From Verrucomicrobiota bacterium (lineage in GTDB: Bacteria > Verrucomicrobiota > Kiritimatiellia > RFP12 > UBA1067), in NCBI GenBank assembly GCA_016280825.1, contig JAEEHL010000191.1, forward strand, positions 1 through 33,082: a stretch of DNA of 33,082 nt, read 5' to 3'. Positions 1 to 8,441 of the stretch are shown here, piece by piece. Below the pieces are notes generated by a model. The model saw nothing but the letters and a program-made list of their open reading frames with translations. It was not told the DNA's origin and did no database searches. Numbering within the stretch: the stretch's first letter is position 1; each line of letters opens with the position of its first letter. The position numbers and the translations under genes were made by a program.

Positions 1-11
1 CGGCCGATTCG

Positions 12-371
12 GTGTCGATCACGCAGAAGAAGACGCTGAAGCTTTCGCGCCCGGGAGTGGCGTCGCGCCCGAAGTTCGGCATAAAGAAGCCGGGAGCGCC
101 GGCTGCAAAGGCCCCCGCGAAGCCTCAGGAGGCATCTGGCGGGGAAGTCGCCGAGCTTGAGCCGGTGGGCGACATACCGGACATTCCCGCGACGCCGCAG
201 CTCGCCCCGCAGGAACTGCCGCAGAACGTCATCCCCGCGGTGCCCAAAGGCGTCGCGATAGCGGGCGTCATACTCCAGATTGCCGCCTGCGCGGTCATCG
301 GCGTGCTTGCGTACTTCCTCTACCAGGATACGCAACTGCCGTATTTCTGCGGCGGCTGCACCCCTCCGTGA
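12..371 (+). CDS. Small basic/Pro-Ala-rich protein with one C-terminal transmembrane helix; 5' end may extend beyond the window
   Basis: ORF from GTG at 12; KKPGAPAAKAPAKP linker then hydrophobic segment GVILQIAACAVIGVLAYFLY. The frame is still open upstream to the window edge. Confidence 0.6.
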   Translation: MSITQKKTLKLSRPGVASRPKFGIKKPGAPAAKAPAKPQEASGGEVAELEPVGDIPDIPATPQLAPQELPQNVIPAVPKGVAIAGVILQIAACAVIGVLAYFLYQDTQLPYFCGGCTPP

Positions 372-1249
372 GGCGTTTCCTCGCGATAGCGAAGGCGACG
401 GCGCAGGAGTTGCTGGACGATCCGCTTTCGCTTCTCGTGGCGCTTTCGTCCGCGGCGCTTTCGGTGCTCGCGCCTACATTGCACTACCACCAGTTCGGCG
501 AACCGACGCGCATGGCGAGGGACGCCGGGCTTTCGTCGCTTCTTCTCGGCGGCGTGGTGTTCGCCGTCTTTGGCTGCGTGCGGTCCCTGAGGCGCGAGCT
601 TGAGAGCCGTACCGCCGAGCTTGCGCTTTCGCGCGCCGTCGGCAGGGGGGCTTTCCTCTGCGCGAAGTTCGCAGGCTGCACGCTGGCATACGCGGTCTTC
701 GTCCTGACGATTGCCTCGCTTGCGCTTGTCATGGTGCGCGGGGCGGCAATAGGCGGCGCCATCGCAGCCGCGAAGGGCGGGGACGTACCGAGAATGCACG
801 GCGTCTCGCTTGCGCTTGCGACAGGCGCGATTGTGCTTGCGCCCGCAGTCGCCGCGGCGCTGAACAGGCTCCGCCGCATCCGCTTCGTGCTTTCCGCGAA
901 CCTCCTTTTTGCGGCGTTCTCGCTTCTTGCCGTGTTCTATTCGCTTGACTGCGCCCTTGTGCTGAGGCATCTCCCGGTCGTTTTCTGCGCAGCGCTCCCG
1001 GCCGTCTTCCTCTCTTCGGTCGCGCTTGCGGCGGCAGTGCGGCTCAAGGCGAACGCCGCGGTGAGCGCAGGCGCGGTATGCGCGGCGCTCTTCATTCCGT
1101 TCATTGGCTCTTTCTACGTTCCGGAGGCGCTTGCAAAGGGAGGCTCCCTCGGCTGGTGGTATTCGCTGAAGGCGTTCGCCTCGCTGTTGCCGTGGACTGC
1201 GGCGGCGCTCGTCGCGGGAACTGCGCTCATGCGCGACATGGAGATCTGA
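368..1249 (+). CDS. ABC-2 type transporter permease
   Basis: Multiple hydrophobic segments; 4-bp overlap with the upstream ORF; immediately precedes an ABC ATPase. Confidence 0.75.
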   Translation: MRRFLAIAKATAQELLDDPLSLLVALSSAALSVLAPTLHYHQFGEPTRMARDAGLSSLLLGGVVFAVFGCVRSLRRELESRTAELALSRAVGRGAFLCAKFAGCTLAYAVFVLTIASLALVMVRGAAIGGAIAAAKGGDVPRMHGVSLALATGAIVLAPAVAAALNRLRRIRFVLSANLLFAAFSLLAVFYSLDCALVLRHLPVVFCAALPAVFLSSVALAAAVRLKANAAVSAGAVCAALFIPFIGSFYVPEALAKGGSLGWWYSLKAFASLLPWTAAALVAGTALMRDMEI

Positions 1250-1252
1250 AAA

Positions 1253-2014
1253 ATGGACGATAGCGCGGTAGTGAGGATAGACGGCGTCTCGAAGACTTTC
1301 AGGGACTTCTGGCTTAGGCCCGTCGTGAAGGCGGTCGACTCGCTCTCGCTCGAGATACGCAGGGGCGAGGTGTTCGGGCTCCTTGGCCCCAACGGCAGCG
1401 GCAAGTCCACGACCATCAGGATGCTTCTCGGCCTTTCGCGCCCGGATTCGGGGAAGGTGGAGCTTTTCGGCCTTTCCCCCGAGAGCGCAGAGGCGAGGGC
1501 GCGCACGGGCTACCTGCCGGAGCAGAGCTACCTCCATCCATTTCTCACCGCCGAGGAGACCATTCTCTACTACGCGGGGCTTTCCGGCCTCGACAGGCGT
1601 ACGGCGAAGCGCCGCACCAAGGAGCTTATCGAGATGATAGGGCTTTCCTCCGCCGCCCGCCGGCGGGTGGGCGAGTTCTCGAAGGGCATGGCGAGGCGCG
1701 TCTCGCTTGCAGCAGCGCTCGTCGGCAAGCCGCAGCTTCTCATAATGGACGAGCCCACCTCCGGCCTCGACCCCGTCTCCACCAAGGAGGTGAAGACGCT
1801 CGTGAAGGCGCTTGCCGCCGGCGGAATGACGATCCTGACGACGAGCCATCTTCTCGCCGATTCCGAGGACATCTGCGACAGGGTTGCCATCCTCGACGCG
1901 GGCCGCAAGGTCGCCGAGGGGAAAATCGGCGAACTCGGCGAGAGCCTTGAGGAGTTCTTCCTTGCAAAGGTCGGCAACGTCGCGGAATTCTCGCTTGCGG
2001 AGTTCCTGAAATGA
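1253..2014 (+). CDS. ABC transporter ATP-binding protein
   Basis: Walker A GPNGSGKST, signature-like FSKGMARRVSLA, Walker B LLIMDEPTSGLDP, H-loop TTSHLL. Confidence 0.95.
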   Translation: MDDSAVVRIDGVSKTFRDFWLRPVVKAVDSLSLEIRRGEVFGLLGPNGSGKSTTIRMLLGLSRPDSGKVELFGLSPESAEARARTGYLPEQSYLHPFLTAEETILYYAGLSGLDRRTAKRRTKELIEMIGLSSAARRRVGEFSKGMARRVSLAAALVGKPQLLIMDEPTSGLDPVSTKEVKTLVKALAAGGMTILTTSHLLADSEDICDRVAILDAGRKVAEGKIGELGESLEEFFLAKVGNVAEFSLAEFLK

Positions 2015-3240
2015 GCTTTCTTCTCGAGGCGAGGTCCCTTGCGAGGTCGAAGACGCTCGTCCTCCTTCTCGCCGCAAGTGCGCTTGCAGTCCTTCTCGCG
2101 CCGCATTTCATCGTGGGCGACGGCACCGACGAGGGGAGAAGCGTCGTCGAGACGTGCTATTCGCTCTGGGGTGCGATCGCGATTACGGCGGTGTCGGTGG
2201 CGTCGGCCGCGGCGACGTCGATCTCCGCCGACCGCGCCGCGAAGCGCCTGCAGCTCACGCTCTCGCGGCCTGTTTCGTTCTTCAAGGTCGCCGCCGGGCG
2301 GATTGCCGCGCTTGCGCTCCTTGGCTCGCTTTCGATGGGGGTCGCCTGCGCGGCGCTTGCCATGCGCCCGGGGCATCCGGTCTGCAGGCACGTCTATCGC
2401 CCGGTCATGGAGTCGGTGCAGGAGGAGGCGAGGAAGATGTACGAGGCGTACATGGCCGACCCGGAGACGGCGAAGGACCTGAAGCGCGTCCGCAAGGGGA
2501 CGGTGCTGAAGCTTCTGGCGCAGAAGGCCCAGGACCACTACATGCCGATGCCCACGAACGAGGTTACGAGCTGGGCCTTCAACGTCCCCGACGCACATGC
2601 GCACGAGCGCGCGACGGCGAGAATGCGCTTTTCCGACTCGTTCTCGCTGCGGCGGGACGTGCGCGGCACCATCTCGTTCGGCGACCGCTCCGGGGTCGTC
2701 TCGAACATTACGCAGGCCGTCCTCGAGTTTCCGCTCGAGGGGAAGCCGGGGAACGCGCGCACTCTCGAGTTCTCCAACGCCGGCGAGAGTTCGCTCATGC
2801 TGCGCCCGCGCCGCGACATAGAGCTTCTTTTCGACGCCGATTCGAGGGGCATGAACATCTTCAGGGCGTGGATCGTCCTTTCGTCGATGATGGCGCTCGT
2901 CGCGGCGTTCGGGATCTTCCTCGGAGCGGCGCTTTCGCGTCCCGTGGCGATATGGACGGTGCTTGTGATGCTCTTTCTCTCGCTTGCCTCGCCAGCCGTG
3001 GTGGACCAGTACCCCCACGCGCTCGACATAGGCGCCGGCGATGCGGCGGGGCTTGCGCTCAGCAGGGCGGTGACTGGCATTACAAGCCCGCTTACCGCGT
3101 TCTCGCCCGTCCATGCCATTTCCGAGAACGAGTGCGTGGAGTGGACTGCCGTGGCGGAGGCGTTCTCCCTTGACGCGATTCTCCTGCCGGCGCTTCTCGC
3201 CGCGCTCGCCGCGCTTGTCATGCGAAGGGTGAAGGGGTAG
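2011..3240 (+). CDS. ABC transporter permease with a large periplasmic domain
   Basis: N- and C-terminal hydrophobic helices around a ~200-aa soluble region; 4-bp overlap with the ATPase gene. Confidence 0.7.
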   Translation: MSFLLEARSLARSKTLVLLLAASALAVLLAPHFIVGDGTDEGRSVVETCYSLWGAIAITAVSVASAAATSISADRAAKRLQLTLSRPVSFFKVAAGRIAALALLGSLSMGVACAALAMRPGHPVCRHVYRPVMESVQEEARKMYEAYMADPETAKDLKRVRKGTVLKLLAQKAQDHYMPMPTNEVTSWAFNVPDAHAHERATARMRFSDSFSLRRDVRGTISFGDRSGVVSNITQAVLEFPLEGKPGNARTLEFSNAGESSLMLRPRRDIELLFDADSRGMNIFRAWIVLSSMMALVAAFGIFLGAALSRPVAIWTVLVMLFLSLASPAVVDQYPHALDIGAGDAAGLALSRAVTGITSPLTAFSPVHAISENECVEWTAVAEAFSLDAILLPALLAALAALVMRRVKG

Positions 3241-3242
3241 GG

Positions 3243-4565
3243 TTGGGCGGCGACGGCAGAGTCTCCGCGCGTCCGCGCCTCAAGTCGCGGTTCGGCTTCC
3301 TGATGCTCGCGGCCGGGTGCGCAGTCGGGCTTGGCAACGTCTGGCGCTTTCCGTTTGTCGTGGGGCAGAACGGAGGCGCCGCGTTCGTCCTCGTCTATCT
3401 CGTGTTCCTGGCCCTCATGGGCTATCCGCTTCTGACGGCAGAGCTTGCCATGGGGCGCGCTGCGAGGCGCGGCATTTCAGGCGCGATGCGCGAACTCGCG
3501 GCGGAGAGGCATCGCCTGTTCTGGTCGCGCGCCGGGAAGGTGATTTTCGCAGGGAACTTCCTGCTCATGATGTACTATACCGACGTCGCCGGGTGGCTTT
3601 TCAGGTATTCGCGAGACTATCTTCTCGCCGGTGCCCCTCAGGCGGACTTTGCCGCGGTTGCCGGCGACTGCGTCTCGTGCACTGCGTATCTCGCGATTGT
3701 CGTCGCGATAGCGGCGGTCATCTGCCTCCTCGGGGTGCGCAACGGCGTGGAGCGCGTGACAAAGTGGATGATGGTTGCGCTGCTCGCGCTTCTCGGGGTG
3801 CTTGCGGCGAAGGCGCTGACGCTCCCCGGCGCGAAGGAGGGGCTTTCGTTCTGTCTTTATCCCGACTGGGCGCGGTTTGCGGCGCGGCCCTGGCGTGCCC
3901 TGTTCGATGCGATGGGCCAGGCATTCTTCACGCTTTCGACGGGCGTCGGATGCATGACGATATTCGGCAGCTACATCGGCAGGGAGCGTTCGCTCGCCTC
4001 CGAATCGGCATGGATCATCGCGATCGACACGTGCGTTGCGATCCTCGCGGGGCTCGTGGTCTTTCCCGCCTGCTCGAGTTTCGGGGTGGACGTAACTTGC
4101 GGCCCCGGGCTTATATTCGAGGCGCTGCCGAAGGTGTTCGCGAACATGGCGCATGGGAGAATATGGGGTTTTTTCTTCTTCCTCTTCCTCTCGCTTGCGG
4201 CGCTGACCACGGTCTTGGCGGTCTTCGAGTGCATCGTGGGCGGGCTTGTGGATGAAATCGGCAAGTCGCGGGCGACGACGGCGGCGGTGACGGGGCTTGG
4301 CGTGTTTGCGCTTTCCCTGCCAACAGTGCTCTTCGCCCCCGTGCTCGGCTGGGAGGACTTTGTCTTCGGACAGTTCTGGCTGCCGCTCGGCGCGCTTTTC
4401 ATCTGCGTCTTCGTGACGCGGAGATTCGGGTGGGGAAGTGGGGAATTTGCTCGGGAGGCGTCCGCGGGGGAGGGCATCGCGTTCCCGGGGGCATTCGTCA
4501 GGCTCATGAAGGTCGTCGTGCCGCTCCTCATCCTCGCCACGATGTCCGCAGGTTTTGTGCGGTAG
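3243..4565 (+). CDS. Sodium-dependent (SNF/NSS family) transporter
   Basis: N-terminal SRFGFLMLAAGCAVGLGNVWRFPFVVGQNGGAAFVLVYL is the hallmark NSS TM1 motif; polytopic. TTG start is uncertain. Confidence 0.93.
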   Translation: MGGDGRVSARPRLKSRFGFLMLAAGCAVGLGNVWRFPFVVGQNGGAAFVLVYLVFLALMGYPLLTAELAMGRAARRGISGAMRELAAERHRLFWSRAGKVIFAGNFLLMMYYTDVAGWLFRYSRDYLLAGAPQADFAAVAGDCVSCTAYLAIVVAIAAVICLLGVRNGVERVTKWMMVALLALLGVLAAKALTLPGAKEGLSFCLYPDWARFAARPWRALFDAMGQAFFTLSTGVGCMTIFGSYIGRERSLASESAWIIAIDTCVAILAGLVVFPACSSFGVDVTCGPGLIFEALPKVFANMAHGRIWGFFFFLFLSLAALTTVLAVFECIVGGLVDEIGKSRATTAAVTGLGVFALSLPTVLFAPVLGWEDFVFGQFWLPLGALFICVFVTRRFGWGSGEFAREASAGEGIAFPGAFVRLMKVVVPLLILATMSAGFVR

Positions 4566-4587
4566 GGCGAATGTCATAATACGCCCA

Positions 4588-5178
4588 ATGACAACCAAGG
4601 ACGAGATTCGGCGCGAGATGCGCGAGCGACGCAGGGCGGTGACGGCCGCCGAGCGCGCCGAGGCCTCTGCCGCCGTCTGCGCGAAGCTTGCGCGCAATAT
4701 CGGCATGGGCGAGTGCATGGATCCGTTTGAGATCGGCTCGCCCATTGCCGTCTATCTCGCCTCGCCCGACGAAATCGACCTTCGCCCATACATCGAGCGG
4801 CTGCTGTGGCATGGCTGCAAGGTCGTCGCCCCGCGCTGGAACGGCGAGACCTACGAGCTTGCCGTCTTGAAGGGGCTCGACGCGCGGCACTTGCGCCGCG
4901 GCCCGATGGGGGTCATGGAGCCCGCCGACGCGGAGATCGTACCAGCGAAGGATGTCTATGGCTGGATAGTGCCTGGGCTTGCCTTCACGCGCGACGGGCG
5001 CCGCCTCGGCTATGGCGGCGGCTGGTACGACCGGCTTCTCGCCGACGCGCCGAGGGGCGCCGAGATGCTCGGAGTTGCATATTCGTTCCAGGTTGTCGAA
5101 GACCTTCCCGCCGAGCCGCACGACATTACGCTTACCGCCGTAGTCGATGATTCACTCGCTGACCGCGCGATGCAATAA
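4588..5178 (+). CDS. 5-formyltetrahydrofolate cyclo-ligase family protein
   Basis: MTTKDEIRREMRERRRAVT N-terminus and C-terminal RRLGYGGGWYDRLL motif; ATG at 4588 preferred over 4555. Confidence 0.92.
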   Translation: MTTKDEIRREMRERRRAVTAAERAEASAAVCAKLARNIGMGECMDPFEIGSPIAVYLASPDEIDLRPYIERLLWHGCKVVAPRWNGETYELAVLKGLDARHLRRGPMGVMEPADAEIVPAKDVYGWIVPGLAFTRDGRRLGYGGGWYDRLLADAPRGAEMLGVAYSFQVVEDLPAEPHDITLTAVVDDSLADRAMQ

Positions 5179-5220
5179 TTGCTATCTACGCGCCACCTTC
5201 AGAACGCGCGAGGAGTATAG

Positions 5221-5294
5221 TTCGAGTCGGAGTTCGAGTTCGAGAGCACCATGCACCAAGCACTAACGACTAGCGACTAACGACTAGACTAACG
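5221..5294. repeat. Two short tandem-repeat tracts (GTTCGAGT-type, then ACTAACGACTAG-type) in an intergenic region
   Basis: Read directly: ttcgagtcggagttcgagttcgaga (5221-5245) and actaacgactagcgactaacgactagactaacg (5262-5294). Confidence 0.85.
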
Positions 5295-5300
5295 CCTCAA

Positions 5301-5329
5301 TTGACTTTCTGCCGGGAAACGGCTATAAT
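5301..5329 (+). promoter_or_regulatory. Sigma70-type promoter for the GH20 gene
   Basis: TTGACT (5301-5306), 17-bp spacer, TATAAT (5324-5329). Confidence 0.8.
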
Positions 5330-5366
5330 ACAAGGCGGGTATGGGTTAACTTCATATAGGTGTATT

Positions 5367-6884
5367 ATGACACATTGCAGCTTGAAGGTGGCGATGGCGG
5401 CCGTTGCGGCGCTTTCGCTTGGCGCCTCCGCCGCGGAACTTGACTTCCGCAGGCCGGAGATAGTTCCTCAGCCGATGGAGCTTTCCTACGAGGCGGCGAC
5501 CGCCGTGAGAATCGACGCGGCGACGGAGTTTGCCGTGACTTGCCCGGAGGCCGGCGCGGCGGAATGGGTGAAGGCCAAGGTCGAGGCGTGGTTCGGCGTC
5601 GCGGGCGCGAAGGTTTCATCCGTCGCGGCGGAGGGCTACGGCGGCGGCGAGGAGGGCTATTCGCTCAAGGCGGTCCCCGGCAGGATCGAGATCGGCGCGA
5701 AGACCCTGCGCGGCGTCAAGTACGCGATGTATTCCCTTCGCCAGGCGGCGGAGCGCGAGAGCGCGGGCGCGGAGACGAAGGGCTACTGGCTGCCGGCGCT
5801 CGCCGTCCGCGACGAACCGAAGACCGCGTTCAGGGGAATTCACTTCTGCTTCTTCCCCGAGTGCTCCATTCAGCTCGTGGAGCGCTACATAAGGGCCGCC
5901 GCGTACTACAAGTTCAACTACATCGTGATCGAGAACTGGGGCGTCTTCAGGAGCGAGCGGTATCCGTTCCTCTCCGTGCCTGGGGCGCCGATGACGGTAG
6001 GGGAGGCGCGGCGGCTCGCGGCTGTCGCGAAGGACTGCGGCATAACGCTCGTCCCGCAGGTGAACGTGCTCGGCCACGCGGCGATGGAGCGGTCGGTGAG
6101 CGGCAAGCACGCGACGCTCGACGTGCATCCTGAATACCAGCCGCTTTTCGAGCCGGCCAACGGATGGAACTGGTGCCTCTCGAACCCCGACGCCATGAAG
6201 GTGCTGCACGGCTTCATCGAGGAGATGCACGAGGCGTTCGGCAACCCGCCGTTCTTCCATATCGGCTGCGACGAGGCCGACCCGCCGACGTGCCCGCAGT
6301 GCCGCGCGGTGAAGCCGTACGCGAAGCTCATGGGCGAGCACATCGCCTCCGTTGCCGATCTCCTGCGCAGGCGCGGCGCACGCGCGATGATGTGGCACGA
6401 CATGCTGCTTGAAAGGGGCAAGTGGAAGCCGTTCTACGCCAACGGCGGCGCAGACGAGGCGAAGATGGCCGATTCCCTGCCGAAGGACATCGTCATCTGC
6501 GACTGGTACTACGGCGACCCGCCCGCAAACCGCAAGTACCCTACGCTCGACTACTTCAAGTCGAAGGGCTTCGACGTCCTTACCTCGCCGGCCTACCGCA
6601 GCAACAAGGGCATAGAGGCGCAGTCGAAGTACGCCATCGAGAAGGGGCTTTTCGGCGTGCTGCAGACAGTGTGGCACCATTACAGGGGCAGCGACTTCGC
6701 GCGCAGGATGGAGATTTCCGCCTGCGCCGTATGGGGGCGCGGGCGTGCGGCTACGGGGCGGCACCAGGGAGGGCCGGTCTTCGCGACGCACTGGCGGCAG
6801 TGCGGCTGGGACGCGGGCGTGAAGGACTATTCCGAGACGGGGTTCTTCTCCAGCCAGGTCACGCGCGACGCGCTCGACAACTGA
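5367..6884 (+). CDS. Glycoside hydrolase family 20-like beta-N-acetylhexosaminidase, secreted
   Basis: Signal peptide MTHCSLKVAMAAVAALSLGASA; N-terminal GH20b-like domain; FHIGCDEAD resembles the GH20 catalytic H-x-G-G-D-E motif; PQVNVLGHAAME. Confidence 0.85.
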   Translation: MTHCSLKVAMAAVAALSLGASAAELDFRRPEIVPQPMELSYEAATAVRIDAATEFAVTCPEAGAAEWVKAKVEAWFGVAGAKVSSVAAEGYGGGEEGYSLKAVPGRIEIGAKTLRGVKYAMYSLRQAAERESAGAETKGYWLPALAVRDEPKTAFRGIHFCFFPECSIQLVERYIRAAAYYKFNYIVIENWGVFRSERYPFLSVPGAPMTVGEARRLAAVAKDCGITLVPQVNVLGHAAMERSVSGKHATLDVHPEYQPLFEPANGWNWCLSNPDAMKVLHGFIEEMHEAFGNPPFFHIGCDEADPPTCPQCRAVKPYAKLMGEHIASVADLLRRRGARAMMWHDMLLERGKWKPFYANGGADEAKMADSLPKDIVICDWYYGDPPANRKYPTLDYFKSKGFDVLTSPAYRSNKGIEAQSKYAIEKGLFGVLQTVWHHYRGSDFARRMEISACAVWGRGRAATGRHQGGPVFATHWRQCGWDAGVKDYSETGFFSSQVTRDALDN

Positions 6885-6894
6885 CGCGCCGCTG

Positions 6895-6924
6895 TTGCGG
6901 TTTCATCGGTGTTTTTGATATAAT
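6895..6924 (+). promoter_or_regulatory. Promoter of the kinase/sigma operon
   Basis: TTGCGG (6895-6900), 18-bp spacer, TATAAT (6919-6924). Confidence 0.65.
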
Positions 6925-6964
6925 ACGCCCAATTGGGAAAGTGAGGTTGGAGATTCCGCAGACA

Positions 6965-7783
6965 ATGAAGACTAGATACTTAGTTTTGGCGGTTGCCGCA
7001 GTTGGAGGGCTTGCCTGGTATTCCTCCTGGGCGCTCAAGTCGGGCGACGGGGAGAATCAGTCTCCCAATGTCATCGTCGGGCATGATCGCCGCGCCGACG
7101 GTGGCGTAGACGCCAAGAGCAGAAAACACGCAAAGCGGATCACGAAGATCCGCGACGAGAAGTCGACCATGTCCAAGGAGAAGCCCGTGTTCGACTTTGA
7201 CGACGAGGCCAATCTCAACGAGGAGCAGCGGGCGCTCATTGCGAAGATACGCGAAGCGCTTGACGACGAAGACAAGAAAACCGTCTTGCGGCTTGTGCAG
7301 AAGATGCAGAAGTCCGACGAATGGCCTGACGGCATCCCGAAAGCGGTCAAGATGGCCGCTATCGAGGCAATGGGCTGGTTCGGTCTTGGGTGTTTGCCGG
7401 AAATAGTCGGTTTTCTTGCCGACGGCGATCAGGAAGTCGTGCAGTCAACGCTTGAAAAGCTGGAGGAGGCCATTTCCGACATGGATTTGAGCGATCGTGA
7501 CCGATCCTCGATTCTCATGCAAGTAGCCAAGGTTGTAAATGATTCCGACACGATGGATTCCATTCTTTTCGAGTTGAACAACATGCGCCATTCCGTGGCG
7601 GTTGCGACTATCAAGGAACTGATGGTTTCGGGCAGCGATGCCACGAAGTCCGTCCTGCCGGACAATGTCGAGTTCTATACTGGCGAGGAGGGGCTTGACA
7701 CTCCCGAGAAACTCGACAAGTGGCTTGAGGAAAATCCTGACGACGAGGATGACGAGGATTATTATGGCGGGGCAAAAGACTAA
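6965..7783 (+). CDS. Membrane-anchored acidic helical (HEAT-like?) protein of unknown function
   Basis: N-terminal TM (YLVLAVAAVGGLAWYSSWAL), acidic low-complexity ends, helical middle. ATG at 6965 preferred over the longer ORF start at 6422, which lies inside the GH20 gene. Confidence 0.75.
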   Translation: MKTRYLVLAVAAVGGLAWYSSWALKSGDGENQSPNVIVGHDRRADGGVDAKSRKHAKRITKIRDEKSTMSKEKPVFDFDDEANLNEEQRALIAKIREALDDEDKKTVLRLVQKMQKSDEWPDGIPKAVKMAAIEAMGWFGLGCLPEIVGFLADGDQEVVQSTLEKLEEAISDMDLSDRDRSSILMQVAKVVNDSDTMDSILFELNNMRHSVAVATIKELMVSGSDATKSVLPDNVEFYTGEEGLDTPEKLDKWLEENPDDEDDEDYYGGAKD

Positions 7784-8441
7784 TAGACTGTTTGCCTTGC
7801 TTTTCATTGCCCTTGGGATAGCAATCCTAGGGATAACGCTCTATTTTTTCAAAAAACCCGTTGCTAATGGTGGTTTTGTCTCGCCTGCCGACCAGTTGGA
7901 CATTAAAAAGGGGGGTCTGTCCCCAACTTCAAAAAGGGGTCTGTCCCCAGTTAAAGGAAGCGAGTTAGCCCCAAATAAGCGAGGTCTGTCCCCAACCAGC
8001 GCAGACGAGGAGGAGCCTCAGGAGGAAGAGGAGGAACTTTCCGAAGACGAGCGGCGCGAACGCGAGGAGGAGGCGCTTGTTGACAAATTTGACGGGCTTA
8101 CCGACAAGTGGATGGAGGTCTCGGAGAAGAGCGTCACCATGGCCGATGTCGAGGCCTTCTCGCAGCAGTTTGCCAAGGTGCCCAAGGCCCGAAAGGAAGA
8201 GTGCCTCCACAGGGCGCTCAACCTCATACCCGACGAGAACGTAATGCTCCTTGCCGGCATCCTCATGGACAAGACCCAGGACAAGGAACTTGTGGAAATC
8301 GCATTTAACGACATCCTCAATCGCGACGAGGACGTGAAGAAGCCGATACTCCAGCAGATCATCAAGGACAAGACCCACCCGTGCTGGGCAGATACCGCGT
8401 GGATCCTCGACGTGACTGGAGAGGCATCGGAGGGGAAGTAG
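7764..8441 (+). CDS. Membrane-anchored acidic helical protein of unknown function, with an octapeptide repeat linker
   Basis: N-terminal TM (LFALLFIALGIAILGITLYFF); (K)RGLSPTS repeats; 20-bp overlap with the preceding gene and abuts the kinase gene. Confidence 0.75.
   Translation: MAGQKTNRLFALLFIALGIAILGITLYFFKKPVANGGFVSPADQLDIKKGGLSPTSKRGLSPVKGSELAPNKRGLSPTSADEEEPQEEEEELSEDERREREEEALVDKFDGLTDKWMEVSEKSVTMADVEAFSQQFAKVPKARKEECLHRALNLIPDENVMLLAGILMDKTQDKELVEIAFNDILNRDEDVKKPILQQIIKDKTHPCWADTAWILDVTGEASEGK
7912..7994 (+). repeat. Four direct repeats of a GGGGTCTGTCCCCA-type near-palindrome within a coding sequence
   Basis: Copies ending at 7925, 7949, 7973 (degenerate: gagttagcccca) and 7994; spacings 24, 24 and 21 bp, all multiples of 3. 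Confidence 0.9.

Noticed and set aside
320-2077. Long minus-strand ORF of 585 aa (and similar ones at 1570-3114, 3477-4745, 5616-6791, 11880-13274, 15552-16829, 20415-21845, 23031-24683, 28340-30019)
   Set aside because: Arg/Ala/His-rich translations opposite well-supported + strand genes; typical antisense open frames in high-GC coding DNA.
5221-5294. CRISPR array
   Set aside because: Repeat units are too short, lack unique spacers and have no cas genes nearby.
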